Below, one piece after another: positions 1 to 8,506 of a stretch of DNA of 64,000 nucleotides. Positions within the stretch are counted from its first letter, which is position 1; each line of letters opens with the position of its first letter. The notes below the pieces were generated by a model that saw only the letters and a list, made by a program, of their open reading frames with translations, ran no database searches and was not told the DNA's origin. The stretch covers positions 1 to 64,000 of the forward strand of contig JAUXTH010000144.1 of assembly GCA_030679035.1 (NCBI GenBank). The letters run 5' to 3'. The translations under genes and the position numbers were made by a program. The stretch comes from Methylobacter sp. Lineage in GTDB: Bacteria; Pseudomonadota; Gammaproteobacteria; Methylococcales; Methylomonadaceae.

Positions 1-185
1 TTCCTTCACAACTGGCGTTATGACTCGTGCGCGACTGAAGTCGCGGCTCCGTTTATGTTTTTCTCTGATTTTTAAAGCAGAACTTAAAATCACTAAGCAG
101 AAATTTGCACCATATCGCTTTATTTAAGCGCGATTGCCCTAACCCCTATGCTGGTTTAAGTTGTATCGGCTAGGTGCATGAATAC

Positions 186-479
186 TCAGTTTCCGGCATT
201 TTTTGAGTTAGTTTTAAAACCGTAAATTGAATAAACAATGATGATGATTAAATACACGCTGAGTTCAGTTATATATTCACTGGGTTTTTCAGTTGAAGCC
301 TGAGGAATCGTTTGGCTGTTAACGCGATGGCTAGCTAAATGAGTGTCCGGTGAATTTTCCTGGTTTAGCGCTATTTGGTCATTGGCAGTAATATTCGATT
401 CTTCCTGAACTTCAACAGCGAAAACATTAAACGACAAGGTTAATACGGTCAGGAAAGTGAATATGCTTTTCATGTTCAT
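186..479 (-). CDS. Small secreted or membrane-anchored hypothetical protein
   Basis: The 97-residue product opens with a lysine and a hydrophobic stretch ending in an FA-V junction that looks like a signal peptide (about residues 1-21). A polar, Asn/Gln/Ser-rich middle follows, then a single hydrophobic segment (about 70-86, ending IIIIVYSIYG) and a short basic tail. This suggests a small protein anchored in the inner membrane with its middle in the periplasm. No family is recognised. A second ATG two codons downstream is an equally good start and no strong ribosome binding site decides between them. It lies downstream of the ATPase operon on the same strand, separated by about 130 bases, so it may be independent. 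It could be a spurious ORF; the signal-peptide and membrane pattern is the only support. Confidence 0.45.
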   Translation of the reverse strand: MNMKSIFTFLTVLTLSFNVFAVEVQEESNITANDQIALNQENSPDTHLASHRVNSQTIPQASTEKPSEYITELSVYLIIIIVYSIYGFKTNSKNAGN

Positions 480-608
480 GCTTGCACGCTCGAGGGAAAA
501 GAAGGTTAACTGAAAAAGATAGCGATACGAAACTATTATCAGTTTATTTCACTTTGAAGACAACGTTTTTTTAGCAAGGCATATACAGGACTACTAAAGC
601 TTAGGCGA

Positions 609-1433
609 TTAAAGATTCTCCGCATTTAACAGTATGACTTCAATCTCCTCGGTAATTTCTTCCTGACGGTAAATCTGGGACTTTCGTTGCAGCTTTACGG
701 TTTCATCGTCCAGGTGATTTACCGCGCCTTCCAGATGTTGCAGACGGCTGTGGTTTTCGGCCATCAGCGAGATATAAAAAATTTCATGCAGTGCGGCAAA
801 TAAATAATGATCGACCAAATCGGCAAAGAATTCGCCGGGTTCCATATTCAGTACCGGCGGGTTGCCGAAATGAACATTTCGCTCCTGTTGTTGAGGGAAG
901 GGCGGAAGCACCTGCTGTTGGCTGATTTGATTGGGCGCGTCATTGTGATAAATAACGGTCAGCTGGAATGCGGTGGCGGCTTTGCCGTGTAATGCACTGA
1001 TGGTGTCAATCAGGCGGTTAATGATTGCAGGCACTTCTTCGGCGACATTCGCGCCTTCGAGTGTCGCGACGACTTCGGCGGCAATATCCTCCTGCCGGTT
1101 GCAAAGTCGGCTGCCGATCGCAATCACGCCGGTATAAGCTTTGTTTGCGATCGCATTTATCAGGCTTTCGTTAAAGTCGCCGCAAAAACCGCGTTCCGCT
1201 CCCAGCAAAATACAGATTTGCGCGGCGTTGCCGTCATTGGCTTCCAGGCCGGGATAAAAATCAAGGAAATCCAGCGCCGCGCGTTCAATATTAGCCACGG
1301 CCTGGCCCTGCATGGTTTTAAAACGCTGTAGTTTATGAATCTCCATGAAAGCCAGGTTTTTCATGGCGTTTAAAATGCTGCGTATCTCTTCCAGCTGGGT
1401 GATGTGCAGTTGCATTTCGCGGCTTAGGCTCAT
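609..1433 (-). CDS. atpG: N-type F-ATPase subunit gamma
   Basis: This is the central-shaft subunit that couples rotation of the c-ring to catalysis in F1. The 274-residue length fits gamma subunits. The N-terminal helix (about 1-50, with [19 protein letters not shown]) and the C-terminal helix (about 220-270, ending in an [17 protein letters not shown] pattern) match the two ends that form the coiled-coil shaft. The middle is divergent, as expected for alternative N-ATPases. Its ATG overlaps the stop of the alpha gene (ATGA-type overlap), showing translational coupling. It is the last gene of the operon, the position it holds in N-ATPase operons. The family call is sure from context; the sequence itself is only moderately similar to housekeeping gamma. 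Confidence 0.9.
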   Translation of the reverse strand: MSLSREMQLHITQLEEIRSILNAMKNLAFMEIHKLQRFKTMQGQAVANIERAALDFLDFYPGLEANDGNAAQICILLGAERGFCGDFNESLINAIANKAYTGVIAIGSRLCNRQEDIAAEVVATLEGANVAEEVPAIINRLIDTISALHGKAATAFQLTVIYHNDAPNQISQQQVLPPFPQQQERNVHFGNPPVLNMEPGEFFADLVDHYLFAALHEIFYISLMAENHSRLQHLEGAVNHLDDETVKLQRKSQIYRQEEITEEIEVILLNAENL

Positions 1434-2977
1434 GACGGTTTAAGCCATCCACCAAGCGCGAGTTGCCATTGCTCAGGGCTGCTGTCCAAGGTCAGTGTCG
1501 CGGTTTCAATGCCTTGCTCGATATAAACCAGCATCTTGGCAATGTCTTCAGGATTGGTTTGGTTAAATAACCCGGAATTAAACGCAATCAGCCAGGCCAG
1601 TTGAAAAAGGTTGCTGTGCGGAACTAGCCGATCCTGTTTTAAGATTTCCCGAAGCAGCCGCCCCCGCTTGATCCGCGCTTCCATTGAAGCCTCCAGGCGT
1701 TGGCCAAAACGGGTGAACGCTTCCAGTTCCAGAAATTGCAGGTAATCCAGTTTCATCTGTCCGGCTTGATCGCGGATGCTCATGTCCTGAGCCTTGCCGC
1801 CTATCCGCGATACCGACCGGGTAATGTCGATGGCCGGGCGAAATCCCGACACGAACAGGTCGTTATCCAGATAGATTTGCCCGTCGGTAATGGAGATCAG
1901 GTTGGTCGGAATGTAGGCGGCAATTTCCCCTTGCTTGGTTTCGATAATCGGCAAGGCGGTCATGCTGCCGCCGCCGTTTTCGGCATTCAAACAGGTCGAA
2001 CGCTCCAGCAGGCGGGAATGGACAAAGAAGATGTCGCCCGGATAGGCTTCGCGTCCGGGCGGGCGGCGCAGCAGTAAGGACAGTTCCCGGTAGGTTCTGG
2101 CGTGGGTAGACAAGTCATCGTAAATAATCAGTGTGTCTCGGCCTTGCGCCATCCAGTATTCGGCCAGCGCGCAACCGGCAAACGGGGCGATATATTGCAG
2201 ACCGGGCAAGGCGCTGGCTTCGGCGACCACGCACACCGTATAGTCCAACGCGCCGTGAATCTTCAGGGTTTCTATGGTGCTGACCACGGCAGAGCGTTTC
2301 TGGCCGATCAGCACGTAGATGCACACTACATTCTTGTCTTTTTGGTTAATGACGGTGTCGATCGCGATTGACGTTCTGCCCAGACCTTCGTCGCCGACGA
2401 TCAATTGCCGCTGCCCTTTGCCTATCGGAATCAGGGTATCGATAATTTTAATGCCGGTGTACAGCGGCTTATGGACAAAATCGCGGGCGATAATCGCGGG
2501 CGAGCCTTTTTCCATGTTTTCGCGGCCTGCTTGGGGTGGTGGAGCGAGCCCATCCAGCGGCGCACCCAGCGGGTCGATTACCCTGCCTAAAAATTCGTTG
2601 CCGACCGGTATGCTGAGCGAGTGTTTGGACAGATGAACCGTAGTGCCCGCCGTCAGGGCTTCGGTTTCATACAGTAAAATTGCGCCGATTCGGTCGCGGT
2701 TAAGGTCAAAGACCATGCCCCGGCTGCCGTCGGCAAAAACCAGGATGTCTTCGATGGCCGCGGACGGCAGGCCTTTGATCCAGCTGATGCCGTCGCCGAT
2801 CGAAACCACCGTGCCTTGTTCGATAATACGCAGCCCCGGCTGGTAATTAGCCAGCCAGTCGGCTTGTTTGTCCAGCAGGCTGTCCCGTGCAGCCGGAGCG
2901 GTATCGGCCGCATTCTCACGCTGGAGCGTGGGGACAATAAGCGCCGTATCATTCTGGCTCATTGGCAATCTCGGCAA
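1430..2977 (-). CDS. atpA: N-type F-ATPase subunit alpha with altered Walker A motif
   Basis: The 515-residue non-catalytic hexamer subunit of F1 carries family marks such as [32 protein letters not shown] and the SVSRIGG arginine segment. The phosphate-binding loop at residues 195-202 reads GDEGLGRT, whereas housekeeping alpha subunits have GDRQTGKT, so the invariant lysine is an arginine (R201, codon AGA). Nucleotide binding at the non-catalytic site may therefore be changed; this is an inference. The N-terminus extends about 20 residues beyond the usual start. A second methionine at residue 6 would shorten the 29-base overlap with the upstream b-subunit gene. It sits between b and gamma, the N-ATPase order. 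Confidence 0.95.
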   Translation of the reverse strand: MPRLPMSQNDTALIVPTLQRENAADTAPAARDSLLDKQADWLANYQPGLRIIEQGTVVSIGDGISWIKGLPSAAIEDILVFADGSRGMVFDLNRDRIGAILLYETEALTAGTTVHLSKHSLSIPVGNEFLGRVIDPLGAPLDGLAPPPQAGRENMEKGSPAIIARDFVHKPLYTGIKIIDTLIPIGKGQRQLIVGDEGLGRTSIAIDTVINQKDKNVVCIYVLIGQKRSAVVSTIETLKIHGALDYTVCVVAEASALPGLQYIAPFAGCALAEYWMAQGRDTLIIYDDLSTHARTYRELSLLLRRPPGREAYPGDIFFVHSRLLERSTCLNAENGGGSMTALPIIETKQGEIAAYIPTNLISITDGQIYLDNDLFVSGFRPAIDITRSVSRIGGKAQDMSIRDQAGQMKLDYLQFLELEAFTRFGQRLEASMEARIKRGRLLREILKQDRLVPHSNLFQLAWLIAFNSGLFNQTNPEDIAKMLVYIEQGIETATLTLDSSPEQWQLALGGWLKPS

Positions 2978-3698
2978 AACCGGTCAGTTCGTGTTGCAGG
3001 TTGACGTTGAGCACCCAAGCACCGATGTCCATGCGCAGACCGGCGATCAGCAATTGATCCTGATGATATTGAAAATTGATTTGACTGTTGATTAACGCGC
3101 CCAGCTTTTGTTCCAGTTGCTGACGCATTTCAACGGATAATGGATAGGCGCTGGTTATTTTGACGGGCACCGATTTTTTAGTTCCGAACATGGTCAGACA
3201 CAGCTTGCAGGCTTCCGGCAAGGTTACTAGATTGTCCATCAGCAGGGTAAATAAACGGGCTTCCAGTTCAGGACCGGCGGATTGTTGCAACAGCATGCCT
3301 GCAAATTTGGCGCCGTTTAGCAAGGCCTGTTTTTCGACTTGTTGCTGTAACTCCCGGCGCTGTTTCGACAGCAACACATTTGCTTTTTGCCGTTCTTGCT
3401 CAAGATCGGCATTCAGCCTGTCCAGATGCGCTCTTCTTTCGGCTTCGAGCTGCCGGTGCAGGGCGGTGAGAGCGGCCTGTTTTTCTTCCTCCCATAGTTT
3501 TTGCCGGTTTTCATAACGGTTGCATTGTTCTTCCGCCTGTTGTTTCAGGTTTTTTGCGTCGTTAAGCGATTGGTCGATAAACTGTTTGCGCCTCTCAATC
3601 ACTTCCAGCAAGGGCTTATAAAAAAGCCGCTGCAAGATCCAGATCAGAATCAGGAAATTGATGATTTCAAAAATAAAGGTGGATAGGTTGAATTCCAT
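2949..3698 (-). CDS. atpF: N-type F-ATPase subunit b (fused b/delta-like form)
   Basis: This is the peripheral-stalk subunit. It has one N-terminal membrane helix (about residues 8-27, [18 protein letters not shown]), then a long charged coiled coil rich in Lys, Glu, Gln and Arg (about 30-130). The 249-residue length is well above the roughly 156 of ordinary b. The C-terminal part (about 140-245) looks like a delta-type domain, with segments such as [11 protein letters not shown] and [20 protein letters not shown]. This fits N-ATPases, which lack a separate delta gene, and none is seen here. It overlaps the start of alpha. On its upstream side a 286-base stretch with an inverted repeat separates it from the c-subunit gene. 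Confidence 0.9.
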   Translation of the reverse strand: MEFNLSTFIFEIINFLILIWILQRLFYKPLLEVIERRKQFIDQSLNDAKNLKQQAEEQCNRYENRQKLWEEEKQAALTALHRQLEAERRAHLDRLNADLEQERQKANVLLSKQRRELQQQVEKQALLNGAKFAGMLLQQSAGPELEARLFTLLMDNLVTLPEACKLCLTMFGTKKSVPVKITSAYPLSVEMRQQLEQKLGALINSQINFQYHQDQLLIAGLRMDIGAWVLNVNLQHELTGFAEIANEPE

Positions 3699-3723
3699 AT
3701 GCTTTATTGCCGGTTTAGGTGTT

Positions 3724-3858
3724 GACTCAGCAGTAAAAAAAATGGAACGCAGATGACGCTGATAATTATGATATATAAGATTTTTATCGAATTATCCGCG
3801 TTTATCATATTGATCTGCGTCATCTGCGTTCCATTGTGTTTTGTGGCTGAGTAGTTAC
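3724..3858. repeat. Inverted-repeat element inside the ATPase operon
   Basis: Two perfect 19-base arms (3741-3759 and 3817-3835, beginning AATGGAACGCAGATGACGC) face each other around a 57-base centre. An outer GCTGAGTAGTTAC at 3846-3858 matches, in reverse complement, the GTAACTA(C/T)TCAG ends of elements near 11.9 and 13.9 kb. The rest of the gap to the c-subunit gene (3859-3984) holds further small palindromes, for example CCACATGGATGTGG near 3908. An open frame at 3704-3988 here has no coding character. This looks like a miniature non-autonomous element inserted between atpE and atpF; it may act as an RNA hairpin that tunes expression of the downstream genes. Confidence 0.7.
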
Positions 3859-3984
3859 AGTGTGTCTCGGCAACTTGTTCCTGCGTTGCTCTATCTCCTG
3901 CATAATCCACATGGATGTGGTGAATGCAGATATTGCAGGAGCAAATATCTGTCCATGCAGCCTTCGTGGTGAATGCTTTTCCAA

Positions 3985-4251
3985 TCATTTAAGAACGTAT
4001 TCAAGCAACGGATTCCGAAACAGCACGATCAAGATAATAACCAGGCAATAAATAGCCAGCGATTCGATCATGGCCAAGCCGATAAATAAGGTGCGCATAA
4101 TCGACCGTTCCGATTCCGGTTGCCGTGATAAGGCCTCCAGCGCGCTGCCGATGGCTTTACCCATAGCCAGCGCAGGGAGCATCACTCCCAGCGCGATGCC
4201 GATAATAGCGGCGATGCTGGAGCCAAGGACGATCGAGGCAATGTCAGACAT
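3985..4251 (-). CDS. atpE: N-type F-ATPase subunit c (ion-translocating ring)
   Basis: This 88-residue hairpin has two membrane helices (about 6-30 and 54-80) joined by the polar loop SRQPESER, which contains the RQP motif of c subunits. The ion-carrying glutamate lies in helix 2, in FIGLAMIESLAIYCLVI. It is followed directly by Ser and, five residues after the Glu, by Tyr, as in Na+-binding c-rings. However, the Thr usually next to the Ser is Leu, and the helix 1 Gln aligned from the RQP loop appears to be Met. Ion specificity (Na+ or H+) therefore stays open. It is two genes downstream of AtpQ and directly follows the a-subunit gene with 3 bases between. Confidence 0.95.
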   Translation of the reverse strand: MSDIASIVLGSSIAAIIGIALGVMLPALAMGKAIGSALEALSRQPESERSIMRTLFIGLAMIESLAIYCLVIILIVLFRNPLLEYVLK

Positions 4252-4254
4252 AAA

Positions 4255-4923
4255 TTACTCCTGTGAATTAAGTTGTTGGGATTGTATCGCGCCGGCCAGA
4301 TAGATCAGCGCCAACATGCCGAAGATATAGGCCTGTACCAGCGCTTCAATGATATGCAGCATTAAAATCGGTATCGGCGCGAGAAATCCAGCCACCAGCA
4401 ATACCAGCATGGCCGCCATTTCCAGGCTCATCATATTGCCGAATAAACGGATAGCCAGCGCCAGCGTACGGGTAAGTTCGCTGAGAATATGAAAAGGCAG
4501 CAAAATCGGGCTGGGACTCAGGTAATGGTGCAGGTAATTTTTCAGCCCCTGGGTTTTTATGCCGAACCAGTGCACCGAGAAGAACACCAGTATCGCCAGT
4601 GCCGAGGTTACGGAAAGATCGCGGGTCGGCGAATGCAAACCCGGTATTAAACCGACCAGGTTGGCAATGATCAGAAACAGCCAAAGTGACGCAATAAAAG
4701 GCATGATTTGCCTGCCGTGTTCCGGTGCAACGGCGGCAACGGCTTCGTCGATAGCCGCGACTATGCCTTCAACGGTGGTCTGCAACTTACCGGGCAGCAG
4801 CATGTCCAGATGCCGGGTTGAAAGCCAGGCTATTAGCGTAATCACCAGCATGATGCCCCAAGTGGTGATGACTGAGGTGCCTATTGCCACCGGACCTAGC
4901 GCAAAAGTAAATTCGTTTTCCAT
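4255..4923 (-). CDS. atpB: N-type F-ATPase subunit a
   Basis: This is the stator channel subunit through which ions reach the c-ring. The 222-residue product has about five to six hydrophobic segments. The essential arginine is in LALAIRLFGNMMSLEM (about residues 155-170), followed by the C-terminal helix pattern HIIEALVQAYIFGMLALIYL typical of subunit a. A short N-terminal FALGPVAIGTSVITTW segment is also characteristic of alternative ATPases. It sits 8 bases downstream of AtpQ and 3 bases upstream of atpE, so the membrane genes are translationally close. No atpR reading frame lies between AtpQ and this gene. Confidence 0.95.
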   Translation of the reverse strand: MENEFTFALGPVAIGTSVITTWGIMLVITLIAWLSTRHLDMLLPGKLQTTVEGIVAAIDEAVAAVAPEHGRQIMPFIASLWLFLIIANLVGLIPGLHSPTRDLSVTSALAILVFFSVHWFGIKTQGLKNYLHHYLSPSPILLPFHILSELTRTLALAIRLFGNMMSLEMAAMLVLLVAGFLAPIPILMLHIIEALVQAYIFGMLALIYLAGAIQSQQLNSQE

Positions 4924-4931
4924 GATCCAGC

Positions 4932-5201
4932 CTAATCTTTAATCAGAAAATACACATTAAAAATCCCAATCACCAGTCCTGCAAACAACAAACTGAGTGT
5001 CCAGTGCGTCGAGTAGCCCTCCACCATATCGTCCAGCCAGTGCCCTAAATAAACGCCGGCGATAACAGGCAGCACCATAACCAAGCCCAGCGTGCCGATT
5101 GACGGCAGATTAGGGCGATCATCATGTTCCGCCTTTTTGATGCGCTTGACCTGATTGTCAATTTTCTTTTTGAGTTGTTGTCGATTATTCATGACGGCCA
5201 A
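4932..5201 (-). CDS. atpQ: AtpQ, AtpI-like small membrane protein of N-ATPase
   Basis: The 89-residue protein starts with a basic cytoplasmic segment (QQLKKKIDNQVKRIKKAE). Two membrane helices follow: residues about 33-52 (TLGLVMVLPVIAGVYLGHWLD) and about 68-86 (LSLLFAGLVIGIFNVYFLI). The G-x-x-LG-x-x-LD arrangement is that of the AtpI/ATPase gene1 family, which assists c-ring assembly. In N-ATPase operons this position is AtpQ, normally followed by AtpR; here subunit a follows at once. Its start overlaps the end of the epsilon gene by 13 bases. Confidence 0.85.
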   Translation of the reverse strand: MAVMNNRQQLKKKIDNQVKRIKKAEHDDRPNLPSIGTLGLVMVLPVIAGVYLGHWLDDMVEGYSTHWTLSLLFAGLVIGIFNVYFLIKD

Positions 5202-5599
5202 TTGGTTTTGCGTTTAAGTGCAAGCATGCGTTTTAGCATGGCTTGTTCCATTCGGTGCAAACTCTCACGGGTTGCATGCAGAGCTTCTTCCTCCGCTATC
5301 AATTGCTGTTCCAGTAATGTGCTGATCCGTTCAAGGTCTGTGTCGATCAAAAAGTGCCGGGTACTGATCGTCAACTCGTTATTGTTGAAATAGGCAACCG
5401 CTCCCGGCAGCGCCAGATATTGCCAGCCTTCTGCCGCCAAGCGAAAACGCGCCAGACCGAAAACCAGCGTGGTCATAAACCGCGCATGATTGGCTTGGAT
5501 GCCGAAGCTGCCCGAAGCGTCCTCCCCGACAAACGAGGTGACACCGGCGATGCGCTGTTCGTGGCCGGCATCGAATAGGTTCAGCACGAACTGGTTCAT
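5189..5599 (-). CDS. atpC: N-type F-ATPase subunit epsilon
   Basis: This 136-residue subunit has the N-terminal beta-sandwich pattern of epsilon (FGIQANHARFMTTLVFGLARF, then YLALPGAVAYFNNNELTI, about residues 30-80). A helical C-terminal part with many Glu, Gln and Arg follows (about 90-130). In F1 it links gamma to the c-ring and can inhibit ATP hydrolysis. The order beta then epsilon at the head of the operon is the hallmark of N-ATPases, in contrast to the usual alpha-gamma-beta-epsilon. The gap to the upstream beta gene (5600-5796) is filled by an inverted repeat instead of the usual short spacer. Confidence 0.88.
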   Translation of the reverse strand: MNQFVLNLFDAGHEQRIAGVTSFVGEDASGSFGIQANHARFMTTLVFGLARFRLAAEGWQYLALPGAVAYFNNNELTISTRHFLIDTDLERISTLLEQQLIAEEEALHATRESLHRMEQAMLKRMLALKRKTNWPS

Positions 5600-5617
5600 C
5601 CAGAAAAAACCATTTTG

Positions 5618-5778
5618 TCCACGAAAAGCACGAAAGGCACGAAATACACTAAATAAATCATTGTGTTGTGCTGCATCAGCGATTCAACCTTTGTGTAACA
5701 ATCTGCGGCATAGCGTTTTTTGAACATTTTCGTGCTTTTCGTGTCGCCTAGAGGCGCCTACTTTTGGCTTTCGTGGAC
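5618..5778. repeat. Inverted-repeat element between atpD and atpC
   Basis: The outer arms GTCCACGAAA (5618-5627) and TTTCGTGGAC (5769-5778) are exact reverse complements. CACGAAAAGCACGAAA (from 5620) also pairs with TTTCGTGCTTTTCGTG ending at 5743. A GAGGCGCCT-type palindrome lies near 5752-5760. The same CCACGAAAA(G/A)CAC motif recurs near 13870 ahead of another repeat, so it belongs to a dispersed family. No coding sequence is seen. Placed between beta and epsilon, it would form a strong hairpin in the operon mRNA. Confidence 0.75.
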
Positions 5779-5796
5779 AACTCGCTGTTTTTAGGT

Positions 5797-7233
<1,437 letters not shown>

Positions 7234-7310
7234 TTAGTAATCTACTTTTACCACGAAGACACGAACGACTACAAGGATGAAGGAGGTAGAGCTCCACAAG
7301 TAGGCGCCAG

Positions 7311-7375
7311 ATCATTAGCGCCCGGACTGGCAAAGACCGAATCGTAATGAGCGCCGATCAGAATGACATCGTTGT
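7311..7375 (-). pseudogene. Duplicated 65-base fragment of the M28 peptidase gene
   Basis: These 65 bases match 14716-14780, inside the M28 peptidase gene of this window, with three mismatches by eye. They encode in the same strand sense the zinc-ligand segment NDVILIGAHYDSVFASPGAN. Nothing of the rest of the peptidase gene is seen on either side: the left flank is a CCACGAAGACACGAA-type repeat and the right flank is a palindrome cluster. It is a non-functional relic, copied either by repeat-mediated recombination or within a small mobile element. Confidence 0.85.
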
Positions 7376-7378
7376 GCT

Positions 7379-7481
7379 GGTTCCCAATCTCCAGATTGGG
7401 AACCCGGGATGCGAAGCTCCAGCTTCGCGAGACGGGAAGCTGGAGCTTCCGTAACTGAATTCCCAAGCTTGAGCTTGGGAA
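7379..7481. repeat. Cluster of four REP-like palindromes
   Basis: Four perfect short palindromes follow one another: GGTTCCCAATCT-CC-AGATTGGGAACC (7379-7404), GCGAAGCT-CC-AGCTTCGC (7411-7428), GGAAGCT-GG-AGCTTCC (7435-7450) and TTCCCAAGCT-TG-AGCTTGGGAA (7460-7481). The last one ends exactly where the stop codon of the neighbouring Clp1-like gene begins. Arrays like this are typical REP/BIME-type extragenic repeats mobilised by RAYT transposases; none is in the window. Confidence 0.8.
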
Positions 7482-8129
7482 CTAGTGAAGATCGGCAAGA
7501 TCGAGCGTTAGATCGTCGGCGGCGGCGAGGTAAGTCCGCCATTGCCCGGTTCTTTTGTGCGCCCTAGTCTTTTGGCCGGGACGGCAGACCTCAGGATGGG
7601 CATGCACCGGCAGGATGCGGACGCCCAACGACAACAGTTCGTTCATTAACGGCAGCGGTTTCGAATGGCGGTTCAGCACCAACACGGTATCGATTTTCAA
7701 CAGCTCGACCATGCCGGTCAGCAATTCCGAACCTGCAATGCCCCGGACCACGCCGGGGGCGTCGATCAGCATCAAGCCCAGGGGAGCCTTTTGCATTAAC
7801 CGGCTGACAGCCGACAGCAGCGGCAGGCGAAAGCGGCCTGCATCCAGCGTGCAAAGCGCTTCAAATGCCGACACTTGCCAGCCGGACTCCCGCCACTGTC
7901 CCAGCGATACGGTGCCGGGCAAACCGAAGCCGGGCGATCCGGGATCGGCGGCGATGCAGAAGCAGCTTAGGCCTCTTTCGGATAATATCCGCGCGAGTTC
8001 GGCAGTCAGCGTGGATTTGCCGACACCGGTTTCGCCAAACAGTAAAATCCTTTGCCCGCCGCTCAGCAGTTGCTCGGCGAGGCTTGAAGGACAATAGGGC
8101 GATAACGGGAGTGGCGCTGGATCGGTCAT
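7482..8129 (-). CDS. Clp1/Grc3-like P-loop protein, probably truncated
   Basis: The 215-residue product has a clear Walker A motif, LLFGETGVGKSTLTAEL (about residues 29-45). An AADPGSPGFGLPGTVSLG segment (about 60-78) and LMLIDAPGVVRGIAG as Walker B (about 119-133) follow. This arrangement resembles the Clp1/Grc3 polynucleotide-kinase P-loop family, and bacterial members are annotated as Clp1/GlmU-like proteins of unknown substrate. The frame stops (DLADLH, TAG) exactly at the edge of the palindrome cluster 7379-7481, so its C-terminal domain has probably been lost by insertion. Whether the product still works is unknown. The start at 8129 is the first in-frame ATG and gives a plausible N-terminus. 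Confidence 0.65.
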   Translation of the reverse strand: MTDPAPLPLSPYCPSSLAEQLLSGGQRILLFGETGVGKSTLTAELARILSERGLSCFCIAADPGSPGFGLPGTVSLGQWRESGWQVSAFEALCTLDAGRFRLPLLSAVSRLMQKAPLGLMLIDAPGVVRGIAGSELLTGMVELLKIDTVLVLNRHSKPLPLMNELLSLGVRILPVHAHPEVCRPGQKTRAHKRTGQWRTYLAAADDLTLDLADLH

Positions 8130-8342
8130 GGCGGCTACCTGTGCTGGATCGTTTGTTACTATCGCAGAAAACCCAGGTCAGTGGCAATTATGATAATCGG
8201 GATTGTTTACAGGCTCATCCCGACCCAAACTTGACGTTTGAAATTGCCGATTGAATGGCAGGAACACTTCTAAAAGCGGTCATTTGTAGCCTTTAAAGCT
8301 CGGGAAACAGCAGAAATGGATGTAAAACTGGTTGTTTTTGGA

Positions 8343-8495
8343 TAATTAATGATATAGACTCCAAACATGCTAGTGACTAGGAGTATCTCCAGTCAACATG
8401 CTAGCCTCTAGCTCCGTTTAGGCATAATTTATCTTGCCCTGATTCTGAATTATAGGATTAGGGCAAGTTGAAATTTCCATGAGCATCAAAAATTA
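8343..8495 (+). ncRNA. Candidate retron-type structured RNA (msr-msd)
   Basis: Just upstream of the reverse transcriptase lie two clear hairpins. One is GACT(A)GGAG-TAT-CTCCAGTC (8375-8394, one bulged base). The other is a 13-base-pair stem, CTTGCCCTGATTC with GGATTAGGGCAAG (8433-8467, two G-U pairs, 9-base loop). The outer segments TAATTAATGAT (8343-8353) and ATCAAAAATTA (8485-8495) pair at 9 of 11 positions and could be the a1/a2 closing stem of a retron RNA. ACATGCTAG is repeated at 8365 and 8397. The layout (short hairpin, longer hairpin, closing stem, then the RT gene) is that of retron RNAs. The closing stem is weak and AT-rich and the branching guanosine cannot be placed. Confidence 0.4.
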
Positions 8496-8506
8496 GCGTC
8501 ACTCAA

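Noticed and set aside
3704..3988. 94-codon open frame between the b and c subunit genes
   Set aside because: It runs through inverted repeats and short palindromes, has no family likeness, and would overlap the c-subunit stop; I treat it as repeat DNA and not as AtpR.
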